The notes under the pieces are model-generated. The model was not told the origin of the DNA. It was given only the letters and a program-made list of their open reading frames with translations, and ran no database searches. From Ulva prolifera (taxonomy: Eukaryota > Chlorophyta > Ulvophyceae > Ulvales > Ulvaceae), in assembly GCA_023078555.1 (NCBI GenBank), contig CM041198.1, positions 5,532,354-5,596,353 of the forward strand: DNA of 64,000 bases, given 5' to 3'. Positions within the stretch are counted from its first letter, which is position 1; each line of letters starts with the position of its first letter. Shown in pieces: positions 54,201 to 63,390 of the stretch. A program made the translations under genes and the position numbers.

Positions 54201-55728
54201 GCCTGCCGCGTGCGAGAGGTGGGGCTCGCGGGTGCAGGTCCTCGAGCTTGCGGACCGTGGCCTCGTCGACTTCCATCACGGGGAGTGCGTTGATGCAGCG
54301 CAGGCCACGGGCTGGGTTGCCGTTGCGGCAGTGACGCACCATGCGGGCCGCTGTTGCCTCGTCATCGACTACCTGCGAGGGGGTGCGGCCAGGGTCGAGA
54401 CCCGCGGCTTGACCCAGTGTCATCGCTCTGCGGGATCGCTGTCTGCGTTCACCCACACGAGCAATCGTCCGGCGATCCCGTCCTCTGCTGGCTTTCTTGT
54501 CTGCCAGGAGGTCGAGCGGCATGCCGAGCAGCTCGTCGATGCCCGCAAGGATGCTGGGCGCGTGTCCGCGTTCCACCGCGTCATTCGTGGCGTCAATGGT
54601 GTCGGCCACGGCCCCTGCCCATGCTGTCCTGGCCCGCGGCGTCACCGTCTGCGTGAGGTGGCCTCTCCCGATGGCGGACTGCAGCTGGGGTGGGGCAGGG
54701 TCAGGCGTGTGGGGGGGCGGGGGGTCGTCGGCGACGTGGCTGTGCTCTGCAACGTCCCGCATGTGAGAGTCCATCGCCGGTCCGCCGTGGATCTCGGCGC
54801 GCGCGATGTCTGGGGCTATGTCTCCAGGTTCCGGCGGGCGTGCGTGCGCATCCGTTGGCATTGAGGCTGTCCCTGCGTGCAAGGCCCCGGATAGCGTAGG
54901 GGTGCTGGGGCCAGCCTGCTGTGGTAGCGGTGTGCCATGCGAGTGCCATGACGCATGCGTGCGAGCAGCCTTGTGGACGGGCTCAGGAGCTCCTCGTGTG
55001 CCTCCCACCCTCTGAAGTGTGGAACTCTGGTCAGGGCGGGGGCCCCGAATGGCATCTGTCTCAGGCGTACTGCCCTCGAGCTCACAGTCATGCATGCCGA
55101 CATCAGAGGGCTCCATGGGCAACGGGGCGTCACCTGAGGGGTCATGGCCGCCAGCCGGGCTGCCCGCGGTCCACTGGTGCACATCATGCGATGTCAGGAC
55201 CATGTCATTGCGGGCAGCCGGCTGTTCCAGCGGCCCGGTGGTGCCTCCACTACCGCCCGTGGCCCCAGGGCGCAACGGGCTGGGGTCCCGCGCGCCCTGG
55301 CCGCTGCCCGACGCTCGGTGCACCAAAGCGGCGTCGGAGCGCGTCGGCTCGTGGCGGCAATGATTCCCCCCCGCCTGCTGGGCAAGGGCCGCGGCTGGAG
55401 GGGATCCTGGTGGTCGCTGCTCTTGCTGGTTGGGCTGGCCCTGACCCCCGAGTTGCAGTGGCTGCCCTGGTGGCTGTGGCCTGAGCGGGCAGAGCGTCAG
55501 GTGTCGCAAGTACCCCGCCTCCCTATTGTACGTGGAGAAGGGGAGGCTGCAGTATTCGCAAGGCTTCCAGCCGCGTCTCAGCAGCTGCTCCGGGGTGTAC
55601 TTGTGACCGGGATGCTGCTTGCGGCAGTGCTCTGCCACGCGATCTTTGGTTACCTGCCTGTGACATACTGGGCACGGCGTCGACTCCGCGCGCACTTTAT
55701 GCTCCGTGTCACGTTTAGTACCTTTCAT
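51280..55728 (-). CDS. Intact RLE retrotransposon polyprotein, 1482 aa (copy V)
   Basis: Starts at ATG 55726-55728 (MKGTKRDTEHKVRAESTPC) and ends LTGHPA-stop. Residues: finger 1 C19-C22-H34-H39, finger 2 C57-C60-H76-C80, a Pro/Ala/His-rich linker (85-470), and a conserved pre-RT block (EQFEAVLHNLKTGTAAGPSGW, about 520). In the RT, fingers RPIAIGEAFIRLASICAL (about 595), motif A STDLQNAFNVMS (about 657), motif B GVRQGDPLGP (about 715), and motif C SCHDDTYV (about 748) where family members usually have (F/Y)xDD with a small x. Then the knuckle CPCGRSGEAGTH...C (about 1088), a linker, and the RLE (about 1330-1470: RGDI, GDVCVTHP, KRDKYG). The RT copies the element RNA and the RLE nicks the target. 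No APE-type endonuclease is present. Confidence 0.95.
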   Translation of the reverse strand: MKGTKRDTEHKVRAESTPCPVCHRQVTKDRVAEHCRKQHPGHKYTPEQLLRRGWKPCEYCSLPFSTYNREAGYLRHLTLCPLRPQPPGQPLQLGGQGQPNQQEQRPPGSPPAAALAQQAGGNHCRHEPTRSDAALVHRASGSGQGARDPSPLRPGATGGSGGTTGPLEQPAARNDMVLTSHDVHQWTAGSPAGGHDPSGDAPLPMEPSDVGMHDCELEGSTPETDAIRGPRPDQSSTLQRVGGTRGAPEPVHKAARTHASWHSHGTPLPQQAGPSTPTLSGALHAGTASMPTDAHARPPEPGDIAPDIARAEIHGGPAMDSHMRDVAEHSHVADDPPPPHTPDPAPPQLQSAIGRGHLTQTVTPRARTAWAGAVADTIDATNDAVERGHAPSILAGIDELLGMPLDLLADKKASRGRDRRTIARVGERRQRSRRAMTLGQAAGLDPGRTPSQVVDDEATAARMVRHCRNGNPARGLRCINALPVMEVDEATVRKLEDLHPRAPPLARGRQPRSDTETQPVQIDAEQFEAVLHNLKTGTAAGPSGWTYEHIRVAALHDERTGEAVRRFVNNILAGRIPHAEHLLASRLIALEKPSGGARPIAIGEAFIRLASICALACVPGAGALLAPLQIGVGIPGGAEIPGHALRPDFADPNTVTVSTDLQNAFNVMSREAMQARLAESHPQLLPYFRTVYGQSSPLLAQRPDGSIAELRSEAGVRQGDPLGPLLFALTYLPTLQEAQRQAPDTLVISCHDDTYVQGTADSVVSAANAILTRHECNRGKTVVYCADPEKARHVAAQLQATVAADGIVVCGTPLGTPAFVGTFVQQRTQLTADLVDRLMELPLPAQAQWSILHHCLQHRDAHLLRNSPWGAIRDHLPAVERATLRGLRSIMGVSALTPAQVVQATLPHRHGGMGLRHYCEDTADAARLSSAALAHLALAGGVERGQPFRGEAAVEMQLTLDRLRLAWGAAIPGVAECPAGVAAWAKDNASKVRLTQLQSLLARAEADARKAEVFAELGAAADGPSPHLAAEARAAMARLRSCMGALASAWLTAFPGPVTGLSDMEFGVYTRLRLGESLLPRLADDGDCPCGRSGEAGTHSLVCASLWGTVVARHNLLVETWRRVIARSGITSAVEPHLSRLPKGLGQGLAAPSTAGTASPSATSPPAKAPAAPSAPLGAQAWPPLCSDASATPARDDAAAVLGTAVLSAAVLGPRNPPASPDACPAAPHPTSSTAAPPDPSASLASAAPAPTLGAQVPIPTTYAAAVVLTDDVEMTGPTPASPAPAGPAAAAGDLPCVQAAARAPCVGQPHASPAHDAPPAILPRSRVGAQRGDILAFFPGSPVIGDVCVTHPLAGSNVRAAALRDGASADAADRRKRDKYGRSGVGGLSLVPLSHETYGRVGPAAFAFLNRLADVAAGAGAVSRRRFLENAMRDISTTLCRAVARQVHAAAPLMARHAGKAVLTGLAVPCDELSPLTGHPA

Positions 55729-55809
55729 CTCCGCTTCAGGTATGTCGTGCCTAGCGAGGCCGGGCAGCTGACGGAGCGCGGTTGGTGCAGGTGCACCCGC
55801 AGAAATTCT

Positions 55810-55874
55810 GGGGTCTGGCAGGCCAGACCCCGCTGTCGAGGACGAAAAGAAACAAACAAAAACAAATTTTATAC
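55810..55874 (-). promoter_or_regulatory. 5' UTR hairpin and TATA-like word, copy V
   Basis: Perfect arms GGGGTCTGGC (55810-55819) and GCCAGACCCC (55822-55831). On the minus strand it follows GTCCTCGACAGC and a TATAAAA-like word (55867-55873). The pairing is equivalent to copies II and III but the sequence is different. Confidence 0.55.
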
Positions 55875-56134
55875 ACTATTGTAGTCGCCGGAGCCGGAAG
55901 CCGGCTCGGTGAGCAGGCCAGTTCGCGGCTGCGCGCCGTGGATACTGTGAGGCTGCCACAGGCGCGGAACCAGGGACTGGAGACTGCTATCCCTACAAAC
56001 GTGTTTATCAGAAATTACTTTCTAAGTTTGTGTAGCGGAACCTGCCGGTTCGACATCGCGCGGCGAGCGCGACACTATACGCTCAGATACAAACAAAGAA
56101 GGTCCTCGACAGGAACACACATGTGTGTTGTTGG

Positions 56135-56283
56135 TGGTGTGTGGGTGTGTGCTTGGCGGTCTGCGGATCTGTGTCGCTTGCTGCGCCGGTGATGGGTGAG
56201 ATGTTCGTGGGTGTCTTGGTGTTTGCTTCGTCTGCTTGCTCCTTTCGCGGTGCTGCCCGACTTGCTGCCTTTGTCCTTGTAAC
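56135..56283 (+). other. Copy III 3' UTR, final part after copy V
   Basis: GTGTGTGCTTGGCGGTCTGC to CTTTGTCCTTGTAAC. It is collinear with 56395-56542 of fragment G, showing that both are the end of the A-type UTR. Confidence 0.85.
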
Positions 56284-56349
56284 ACACACCCAAGCACCCC
56301 ACACAACCCACACGCCAACACGCCACACGACCCCGCCGCCCGCGCGGCC
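56284..56349 (-). mobile_element. Fragment F, right (5'-truncated) part
   Basis: Begins with the right 15-bp duplication of copy III (56284-56298). It continues CACGCCAACACGCCACACGACCCCGCC, in parts, which matches 50951-50990 of the copy V 3' UTR and completes fragment F. Confidence 0.8.
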
Positions 56350-56542
56350 GCTGTGTTGTTGTGTGTGGGCCGTGGGGTCTGTGCGTGTGTGTGTTGGTGT
56401 GTGGGTGTGTGCTTGGCGGTCTGCGGATCTGTGTCGCTTGCTGCGCCGTGATGGGTGAGGTGTGCGTGGGTGTCTTGGTGTTTGATTCGTCTGCTTGCTA
56501 CTTTCGCGGTGCTGGCCGCCTTGCTGCCTTTGTCCTTGTAAC
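56350..56542 (+). mobile_element. Fragment G, right part with the A-type 3' terminus
   Basis: Starts with the right duplication of F (GCTGTGTTGT, 56350-56359). It follows GGCCGTGGGGTCTGTGCGTG and GTGTGCTTGGCGGTCTGCGG, and ends CTTTGTCCTTGTAAC at 56542. It gives the uninterrupted order of the A-type UTR and so proves that copies III and IV were interrupted. Confidence 0.85.
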
Positions 56543-57454
56543 ACACCACCAGCCCCCGCAGCATTTGCACCCATTCACCCATTCGTACCCGGAGGGAGCC
56601 TATCTTGTGTAGGCTTGCAGAAGTTCCATCGTCCAGTCGACTGGATGATCATGCCATGACAACAGCTGCATGAAGCTTGTGTCTTTTTTTTAGAGAGAAG
56701 TGTCCACCACCACTCTGTTTTGTACAGCCACACTGGCATGCAAGCGCAACTGTAATCACATTTGATTGGGCCAACTGTTATCTGAGGGCTGATGATCAGA
56801 GGAGTGTCGACGTCCCTGCAACGCATGCTGAGCACGTGCTTGCGCACACACGAGACCACCTTCGTATGCATGCAGGATCTTCTCACCTCAGCCACCCCAC
56901 CCCCCCAACAAGATGTTTACAAGGGGCTTGAAGAATGTGCGCCCCCCATAACCATGTTTGTGGCAGCTGTAGCTGTTTGCGTGCACGCATCATCATGATA
57001 ACATATATAAAGAGCAGCCATATGGCTGCTCTTTATATATACTATATATGCTTTATATATGCATCTAGTGTACTCAACTCTAGTATGCATACATCTGTAG
57101 CATGCATACCATAGACTGCTGGCGCTTTTCCAACTTTCCTTCATGCCCGTTGCTGTCACAGCAGACAGTGCAGTGGTACTTGAGCAATGTTGCAGCATTT
57201 CGACTTGGAAGCATTTCTACTTGGAGGCAAGCAAGTGTGATGAGCGCTGTGGCCATGATCCATGTAGCAGCAACAGACCTTCACGTACCTGCTCATGCAG
57301 CAGTACAGAGGATAGCAGTATCAGCAACAACATGCCACGCATATGCTTTGAGAAGCTCATGTGTGACCATCGCTGTGAGCTCATGCAACATATAGAAGTT
57401 CTGAATGGCAGTTCAGAACACAGTCCAGTTCTGAATGGCTGCCATGCTTTGTAG
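56543..57454. other. No firm gene; possible upstream exon(s) of the next gene
   Basis: Contains a perfect palindrome (57003-57040) in AT-rich sequence. The gene at 57455 lacks an ATG before its signal-peptide-like stretch and begins after a GTAG acceptor, so a first exon probably lies somewhere here; I could not choose one. Confidence 0.4.
57003..57040. repeat. Perfect 38-bp palindrome
   Basis: The 19-base half ATATATAAAGAGCAGCCAT is followed directly by its exact reverse complement, with no spacer. More TATA-rich sequence follows to 57065. It could be a cruciform-prone site or a recombined TIR pair. Confidence 0.9.
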
Positions 57455-58327
57455 GCAGCAATCACCAGATGCCTGGCGGCTGTGCTGGTGCTGCAGATGC
57501 TAGCTCTAGCCACATCCGTCGCGGCAATGCCCCGGGCCGAATGTGGGAACCCCGGACAGGCCTGCTGCGCTGACGCACCGTGCGTGCAGCAACTCAATGC
57601 AAACATAACCTTCACGTGCCAGGTATGCTCTACACGAAGGGCTCGCCACATGCATGCTGCACCTGTAGCCACACTGTAACCCTGTAGCAACACTGCAGGC
57701 AAGTGCTACCATATGCACATGTGTGCATGCGCGGTTTGACGTACGAGCGGCACGACCACGAACGGTGCCTTAATATGAGTACGGTGCACAGAGTCTGTGA
57801 GTGGGCTCATTAAGCGGCCGCACCGGTGTACCCCCACATCATTCGAAAACGCGAGAGCACTGTGTCGTCATGCTGCAACTAGTGCTTTGCAGGCAAACGG
57901 GAAGAGTGAGCCAAAGTGCATGCCTTCGCGAGAGGTCGAAGAACCACCGGCGCCTCTGGTTTGCCAGGACGTAGAGGCATTCATCGATGAATTTGATGTG
58001 ACCAGGGATTGCCAGGACAACTTGAGGGGGGGACCTGTGCCTGCTGATCCACCCACAGCAGAAGCAGCCTTTGCAGTGTGCGATGACATATTACAATCGA
58101 TTGCTGGCGAAGGCATCGTGCTCCCCTGCCGTGTAAATGCACCCGCTGGACAGATTGAGCTGCTCACTGTCGTGATTACTGAGGGTGATTCAAATGTCCA
58201 ATGCTTTCTAAACACATACTCCACATGCCCTTCGACGATCCCGGACCGTGTTTTCCCCAGTGACGGCCAAACCGTGACCTCGAGATTCTGTGGCTGCCCC
58301 GCTGTGACGGTTGAGACTTTGCCCTAA
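57455..58327 (+). CDS. Secreted cysteine-rich protein gene (two exons seen), candidate host gene
   Basis: Exon 57455-57622 follows an acceptor TTTGTAG and encodes a hydrophobic stretch CLAAVLVLQMLALATSVAA, typical of a signal peptide, then ECGNPGQACCADAPC and ITFTCQ. A donor CAG|GTATGC (57623) and acceptor GCTTTGCAG (57892) bound a 270-bp intron. The join is phase 0 and continues ANGKSEPKCMPSREVEEPP to TAA at 58325-58327. The visible mature part has 14 Cys (5 + 9), an even number, and no other membrane segment, so it is probably disulfide-bonded and exported. The C-G-x2-G-x-x-CC pattern occurs in secreted Cys-rich proteins of protists; I do not recognise the family. The only internal ATG (57497) would cut the signal peptide. 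Confidence 0.6.
57623..57892 (+). other. Predicted intron of the Cys-rich gene
   Basis: GTATGC...TTTGCAG borders, phase 0. A second possible acceptor (CACTGCAG near 57698) exists but would not keep the frame as cleanly. Confidence 0.6.
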
Positions 58328-59569
<1,242 letters not shown>

Positions 59570-59639
59570 GCACGACCCCTACGCACCTACGACCCGGTGA
59601 GAACTAGTGACACCGGGGACGGCCGTGGACAGGCTGGTT

Positions 59640-61399
59640 GTCATGGAGGTAACCGCATAACTACAGGCGGAGGAATGGTTGATGACGCACCCGGATCAGG
59701 CTCCTTTAAGAAATTCACCACGGACTCGAGAATGCTGCTCGGATGGACCTTCCACCACACCAAGGGGAATCCAGGCCTCATTAGTACATGCGAGATGGAG
59801 CGGAAGATCAAGCAGGCGGATTCCCCATATCGTGACGCCGTGCTGCTTGTTGACATATAGTTGTGCAGCATCCCCCCCTGCAAGTGAGTGGTGAGGCAAA
59901 TGACGCAAGGGATACAATTCACTGCGTTATCCAGTAAGCAGAGCAGCAGAGATGAGGAGGGCTGAACACACCGAGACCGAAAAGCAGAACGACCTCCCCG
60001 GCATCTGGATCCGTAATTTCGTTCCCACATGCGCATCGTCCCGGGCCTTTCCTGCAGGGGAGTTGATGAAGCTGGTCTTGTCCTCGATCGGTGCTTCCCT
60101 GGCTTCTCTGATGCTCATCAGTAGCCCCGGTTGCAGCAAGATGTCCTTCAGCGAGGCCTCTTCACCAAAGTAGAAGACAGAGCGGACTGGGACACCCTTT
60201 CCCGTGAGGTCGACGTCGAACCGTGGCTGTGTACATCTAGAGGTGCCACAGGTGTCCTCCAAGTGATGCTTACGGTCACTTGGATCAAGTGCAGGAACCA
60301 GTTTCCAGCATTGGGGACAAACATGCCGCGTCACAGACGACGCATCCGGGACATCCAGCACTGCCTTGAAAGAGGTGGAACGAGGGAGGGAAAAAGTTGC
60401 CATCGGGTAGCTGGAGGTAATGTATGAACATGCACCACGTATCGACGACAAACTCTTGTATGCGAAAGAGGCTCTTCAACTGGACAATCCGCATGCACAC
60501 CGTAAGTACGGTGAGGGCGCTACCGATGTATATGTGTTTCATTCGTTGCTCATGCCAACAGGCGCCTGTGCCCTTCCGAGCCCCTGGGGTGGGGAGGGGG
60601 CTGTCGACGTCATTGTCCTGCAAGAGGAAGGCACATGACACATCTGAAAACGACACGCCAGAGGAGACACGGTGTAACAGACCGATGTAGAAGTTGACAC
60701 ACCTCGGACTCTTCCGACCTGTATTCTGATCCTGATGAGGAGGGAATGGAGGAAGCGTCTGAGAAGTATGAGTCCGGATCTTGATTCCGGGCGGGGCACT
60801 CGGCCTCTTTGATGTCGGGGGGTGGGGGCAGCTGTAAAATAATGCGAATTAGTGGAGTTGCAGCAGATGCAAATGAGGGCAGCCGCACCGCCCCGCCTGG
60901 AACGACAGCGGACCAACCCAAGGCCAACAGTAGTTGCTGTCAGACCAAACAATAGCAGGCAAGGCACGTGGACATGGCGCGCCGGGATGTATGGAGGGGT
61001 TTGCACAGCGAAGAGGTTGTCAGAGTTGGCGGGGTGGTTGGGTTGGCCAACCAGCGCAGGGGGTGTTGGCTGTGTCGAAGAGGGGCCAGCCCCATCGGGT
61101 TTCCTGATGACGTCAGCCCCAATGGTAGCGGAGGTTAATGGAGTACATGGCCACGAGGATGGACCTGCCACATTGTGGCCACCAGTGGCTCCCTGGGCAC
61201 CGGCCGCGGCGCTCAGGCGCTTGCTGCAAGGCTCACAGTGGTTTTGAGCGGTGGTATGTCTAGAGAGCTTCTCACCACAGCCTTGACACTGGAATTTCAG
61301 TGTTTCCTTCCCCAAAGGCTCGGGACGGAGCAGGCGCTTACAGTTAACCTTGCCAAGCAAGGCATCGACATCCTCCTTCTTCATTCTGGATCGGGCCAT
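59640..61399 (-). pseudogene. TNP2-like transposase, copy B, 5' half
   Basis: ATG at 61399 (MARSRMKKEDVDALLGKVNC) with the finger CQGCGEKLSRHTTAQNHCEPC, then an acidic exon ending SEYRSEESE, as in copy A. After an intron: NDVDSPLPTPGARKGTGA, IYIGSALTVLTVCMRIVQLKS, LQLPDGNFFPPSFHL. A one-base shift follows, then DVPDASSVTRHVCPQCWKL, RFDVDLTGKGVPVRSVFYFG and, after a second intron, AQLYVNKQHGVTIWGIRLLDLP. The rest is missing beyond PLGVVEGPSE. Frameshifts and truncation make it non-functional. It serves as the empty-site reference for both solo LTR insertions in copy A. Confidence 0.65.
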
Positions 61400-61818
61400 C
61401 TTCAGCGACCGGCATAAAAGGCTGTTAAGGGTATCTGTGGTGAGGCTCTGGCAAGTACAGTGCGGACAACCGCATTCAGGTCGACTGTGTTTTCCGGTAC
61501 ACACACAGAACGCCCGGCCGCCAAGGCGACGGGACGTGCACCGGGATATCGAGGCTAACCTGTATTTGGAAGTAGACACCGCAACGACGCATGACTGCCT
61601 TACCAGTGAAAGCACGGCACATCACAACATGTCAGGACAACGATGTCTGAACTAGATTCACAACAACGCCTGCAGCCGTTGCGTGTCTTACTGTCTCAAC
61701 ATCTCCGTCGAATCTTGCAGCATGACCAACCTGAAGTTTACGTTCCATCGCGCCTCGCCAGAATCGACCAATCGTAATCGGGCAAAAAGTTGTAAATGAA
61801 GAAGATACCGGAGGAGGG

Positions 61819-62262
61819 ATGCTTGATGTGCTGGTCAGCAACGTATGGAGCAGGGGCCCCGGTGCCCGCATCGACGGATTAACTATGGCGTCGACCGTCG
61901 ACAAGGACATCACCGTAGACTCCGATTGTCAGGAGAAACTGAACACTTGCGTATTGTACTTCTTCAAGAAAGGCACCATAGCCGGAGTGCTTGAGTCGCC
62001 TGTGCTCGTGAAGCCGCTGGGGAAAGGGAGAGGGAGCTTGGAAGCACCGTCGACAGCGCAGGGCACTGCCCTTGCCACAGCCACGATTGCGGGCGCCGAG
62101 GATGACATGAAGTGGGAGAAGTTGAAGTATGGGGTGCTGATGTGGACGACACGGATGCAGACCGTCGTCGGTGGCATGGCAGCGGCTGACAAAGAAGGAA
62201 AGCTGGTGAATGCACTAGTCAACGAGAAGGCCCCAGCCGACGAGAGGATGTGGCTGTTGTGA
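61819..62262 (+). CDS. Second transposon protein (TNPA-like position), copy B
   Basis: A 147-aa frame starting MLDVLVSNVWSRGPGARIDG, matching copy A along its length (STVDKD, LNTCVLYFFKKGTIAGVL, PVLVKPLGKGRGS, VLMWTTRMQ, ALVNEKAPADERMW). Further exon-like pieces follow at 62633-62820 (MLSAATPLAA, VKLAQLMSLRGI) and 62960-63075 (RAWDHITVIRRKKPYRAAPKL, FEEAKARPSPW). Conservation of protein over DNA between copies A and B suggests it was under selection as part of the element. Function not recognised. Confidence 0.5.
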   Translation: MLDVLVSNVWSRGPGARIDGLTMASTVDKDITVDSDCQEKLNTCVLYFFKKGTIAGVLESPVLVKPLGKGRGSLEAPSTAQGTALATATIAGAEDDMKWEKLKYGVLMWTTRMQTVVGGMAAADKEGKLVNALVNEKAPADERMWLL

Positions 62263-63085
62263 AAGTGCCTCGTAGCGCACAAGGCAGGTGCACATGCGAA
62301 TGCACGCACGGGGTGACACGTGGCAGTCACCAGCCCGCGAATGAGAAGACACATTCCAGCTCCCTGTATAGGTCGAACAAGGTCATGACTCAAGCATCTG
62401 AATCAGATACTGACCATGCAGGTGTGATCCCAGATGTCAGGCGTCATGTGCTAAGTACTCCGCACACATACTTAACATTTCGCCCAACTAAACTTACGGT
62501 ATGACGCTTCCACTCGCGCTTGCATTCGAATAGTGGCAAGGCAGTATTCTGACAAAATCTTATCTGGACGCGCTGAGAACTTCAGCATCAGGGGTGCGAC
62601 TGCCATGTCAGAATAACAACGTTCTTGGAACATGTTGTCCGCAGCCACCCCGCTAGCAGCTGCGGCTCCCGAACTATTGTGTGAGCTCTTGACACCTGTC
62701 CGCGTCGCCATCTGCGTGCAGCGTTCACTGAAAGATGTCGTGTACATGATGGTAAAACTGGCGCAGCTTATGTCGCTGCGAGGAATATCAGCTGTGACTT
62801 TTACGACCAGAGTGGCCATCTGAGCAACAAGAACAAAAAGCGCGCCGCTGCGGACGCTTGCGTTGCCACCTTGTTTTGGTGAACCTGTCGTGTTGCGTCC
62901 CGGTGCCGACATGGGCAGCCGCTCATCCGCGTTTACTGGGTGTGCAGTAATTATTTGGGACGGGCGTGGGACCACATCACGGTGATACGAAGGAAGAAAC
63001 CGTATCGCGCAGCGCCGAAGCTGCCCGCGGCAGTGACGAAGTTTGAGGAAGCCAAGGCACGTCCTTCTCCTTGGTAGGGGCTGGG

Positions 63086-63172
63086 GTGGCCATTCGCCGA
63101 ATGGCCACTCCAGCGCGTCATGCATTGTCTTGCGATGCACGCGCACGGAGTGGCCATTCGCCGAATGGCCAC
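63086..63172. repeat. Two palindromic subterminal repeats, copy B
   Basis: GTGGCCATTCG-C-CGAATGGCCAC occurs at 63086-63108 and 63150-63172, a 64-bp period. Each is a perfect 11-bp-arm palindrome around a single C. Confidence 0.85.
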
Positions 63173-63296
63173 TCCATCGCGTCATGCATTGTCTTGCACT
63201 GCGCGCGACGAACCAAGAGCCTGTGTATTTCACCATCAGAGGAGACCGGACCCCAATAGACCATGAACCCTTGAACACGCCCGCGGTTCCACACGC

Positions 63297-63330
63297 CCAT
63301 TGCCCATGACTCGCGAGTCATGGGCAATGG
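63297..63330. repeat. Perfect 34-bp palindrome near the copy B terminus
   Basis: The half-site CCATTGCCCATGACTCG is followed without spacer by its reverse complement. Copy A has only one half (TAGCCCATG near 17277), so the palindrome is specific to copy B or lost in A. Confidence 0.9.
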
Positions 63331-63390
63331 AGGACGGCGAGTATGTGTGCAAAAATATCATGACAATCACTGGGGCCCGACGCGCCAGTG

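Larger units (their letters stand above)
50717..56134 (-). mobile_element. Family-1 copy V, full length with intact ORF, minus strand
   Basis: The 3' terminus CCTTTGTAAC faces left at 50717-50726. The 5' end is near 56112-56134 (CTGTCGAGGACCTTCTTTG on the minus strand). The duplicated 15-mer TGGTGTGTGGGTGTG lies at 50703-50717 and 56135-56149. Between the recognisable 5' end and the right duplication sits ACACACATGTGTGT (56115-56128), a perfect palindrome that may be filler from strand switching. The element lies antisense in the copy III 3' UTR. It is nearly identical to copy I and is the best candidate for an active copy. Confidence 0.9.
38883..56283 (+). mobile_element. Family-1 copy III, full length, split by copia and copy V
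   Basis: The element's own segments are 38883-39539, 46118-50716 and about 56135-56283. The 5' end resembles copies II and V (CTGTCGAGTGACCTTCTTTG), the 3' end is CTTTGTCCTTGTAAC at 56283, and an exact 15-bp duplication brackets the whole. A copia element splits the ORF near codon 80 and copy V splits the 3' UTR. Apart from the copia insertion the ORF has one nonsense codon (46671-46673). Confidence 0.88.
59578..63390 (-). mobile_element. CACTA-like DNA transposon, copy B (inverted, 3'-truncated)
   Basis: It holds the same module order as copy A, inverted: transposase on the minus strand (61399 to 59640), second protein on the plus strand (61819-63075), palindromic subterminal repeats (63086-63172). 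The transposase stops near the (CA)n tract, at a point equivalent to about 21500 of copy A. A possible terminus is 63390, where the minus strand reads CACTGGCGCGTCGGGCC; CACTA elements begin CACT(A/G), but no matching opposite end was found. Confidence 0.6.

Noticed and set aside
53800..54864. A 354-aa plus-strand ORF opposite copy V
   Set aside because: Antisense shadow of the intact polyprotein; no domain of its own.
56118..56542. Two 3' UTR pieces first read as two separate truncated insertions in tandem
   Set aside because: The first piece is the detached end of copy III and the second the end of fragment G; target duplications and the order of sequence account for both.
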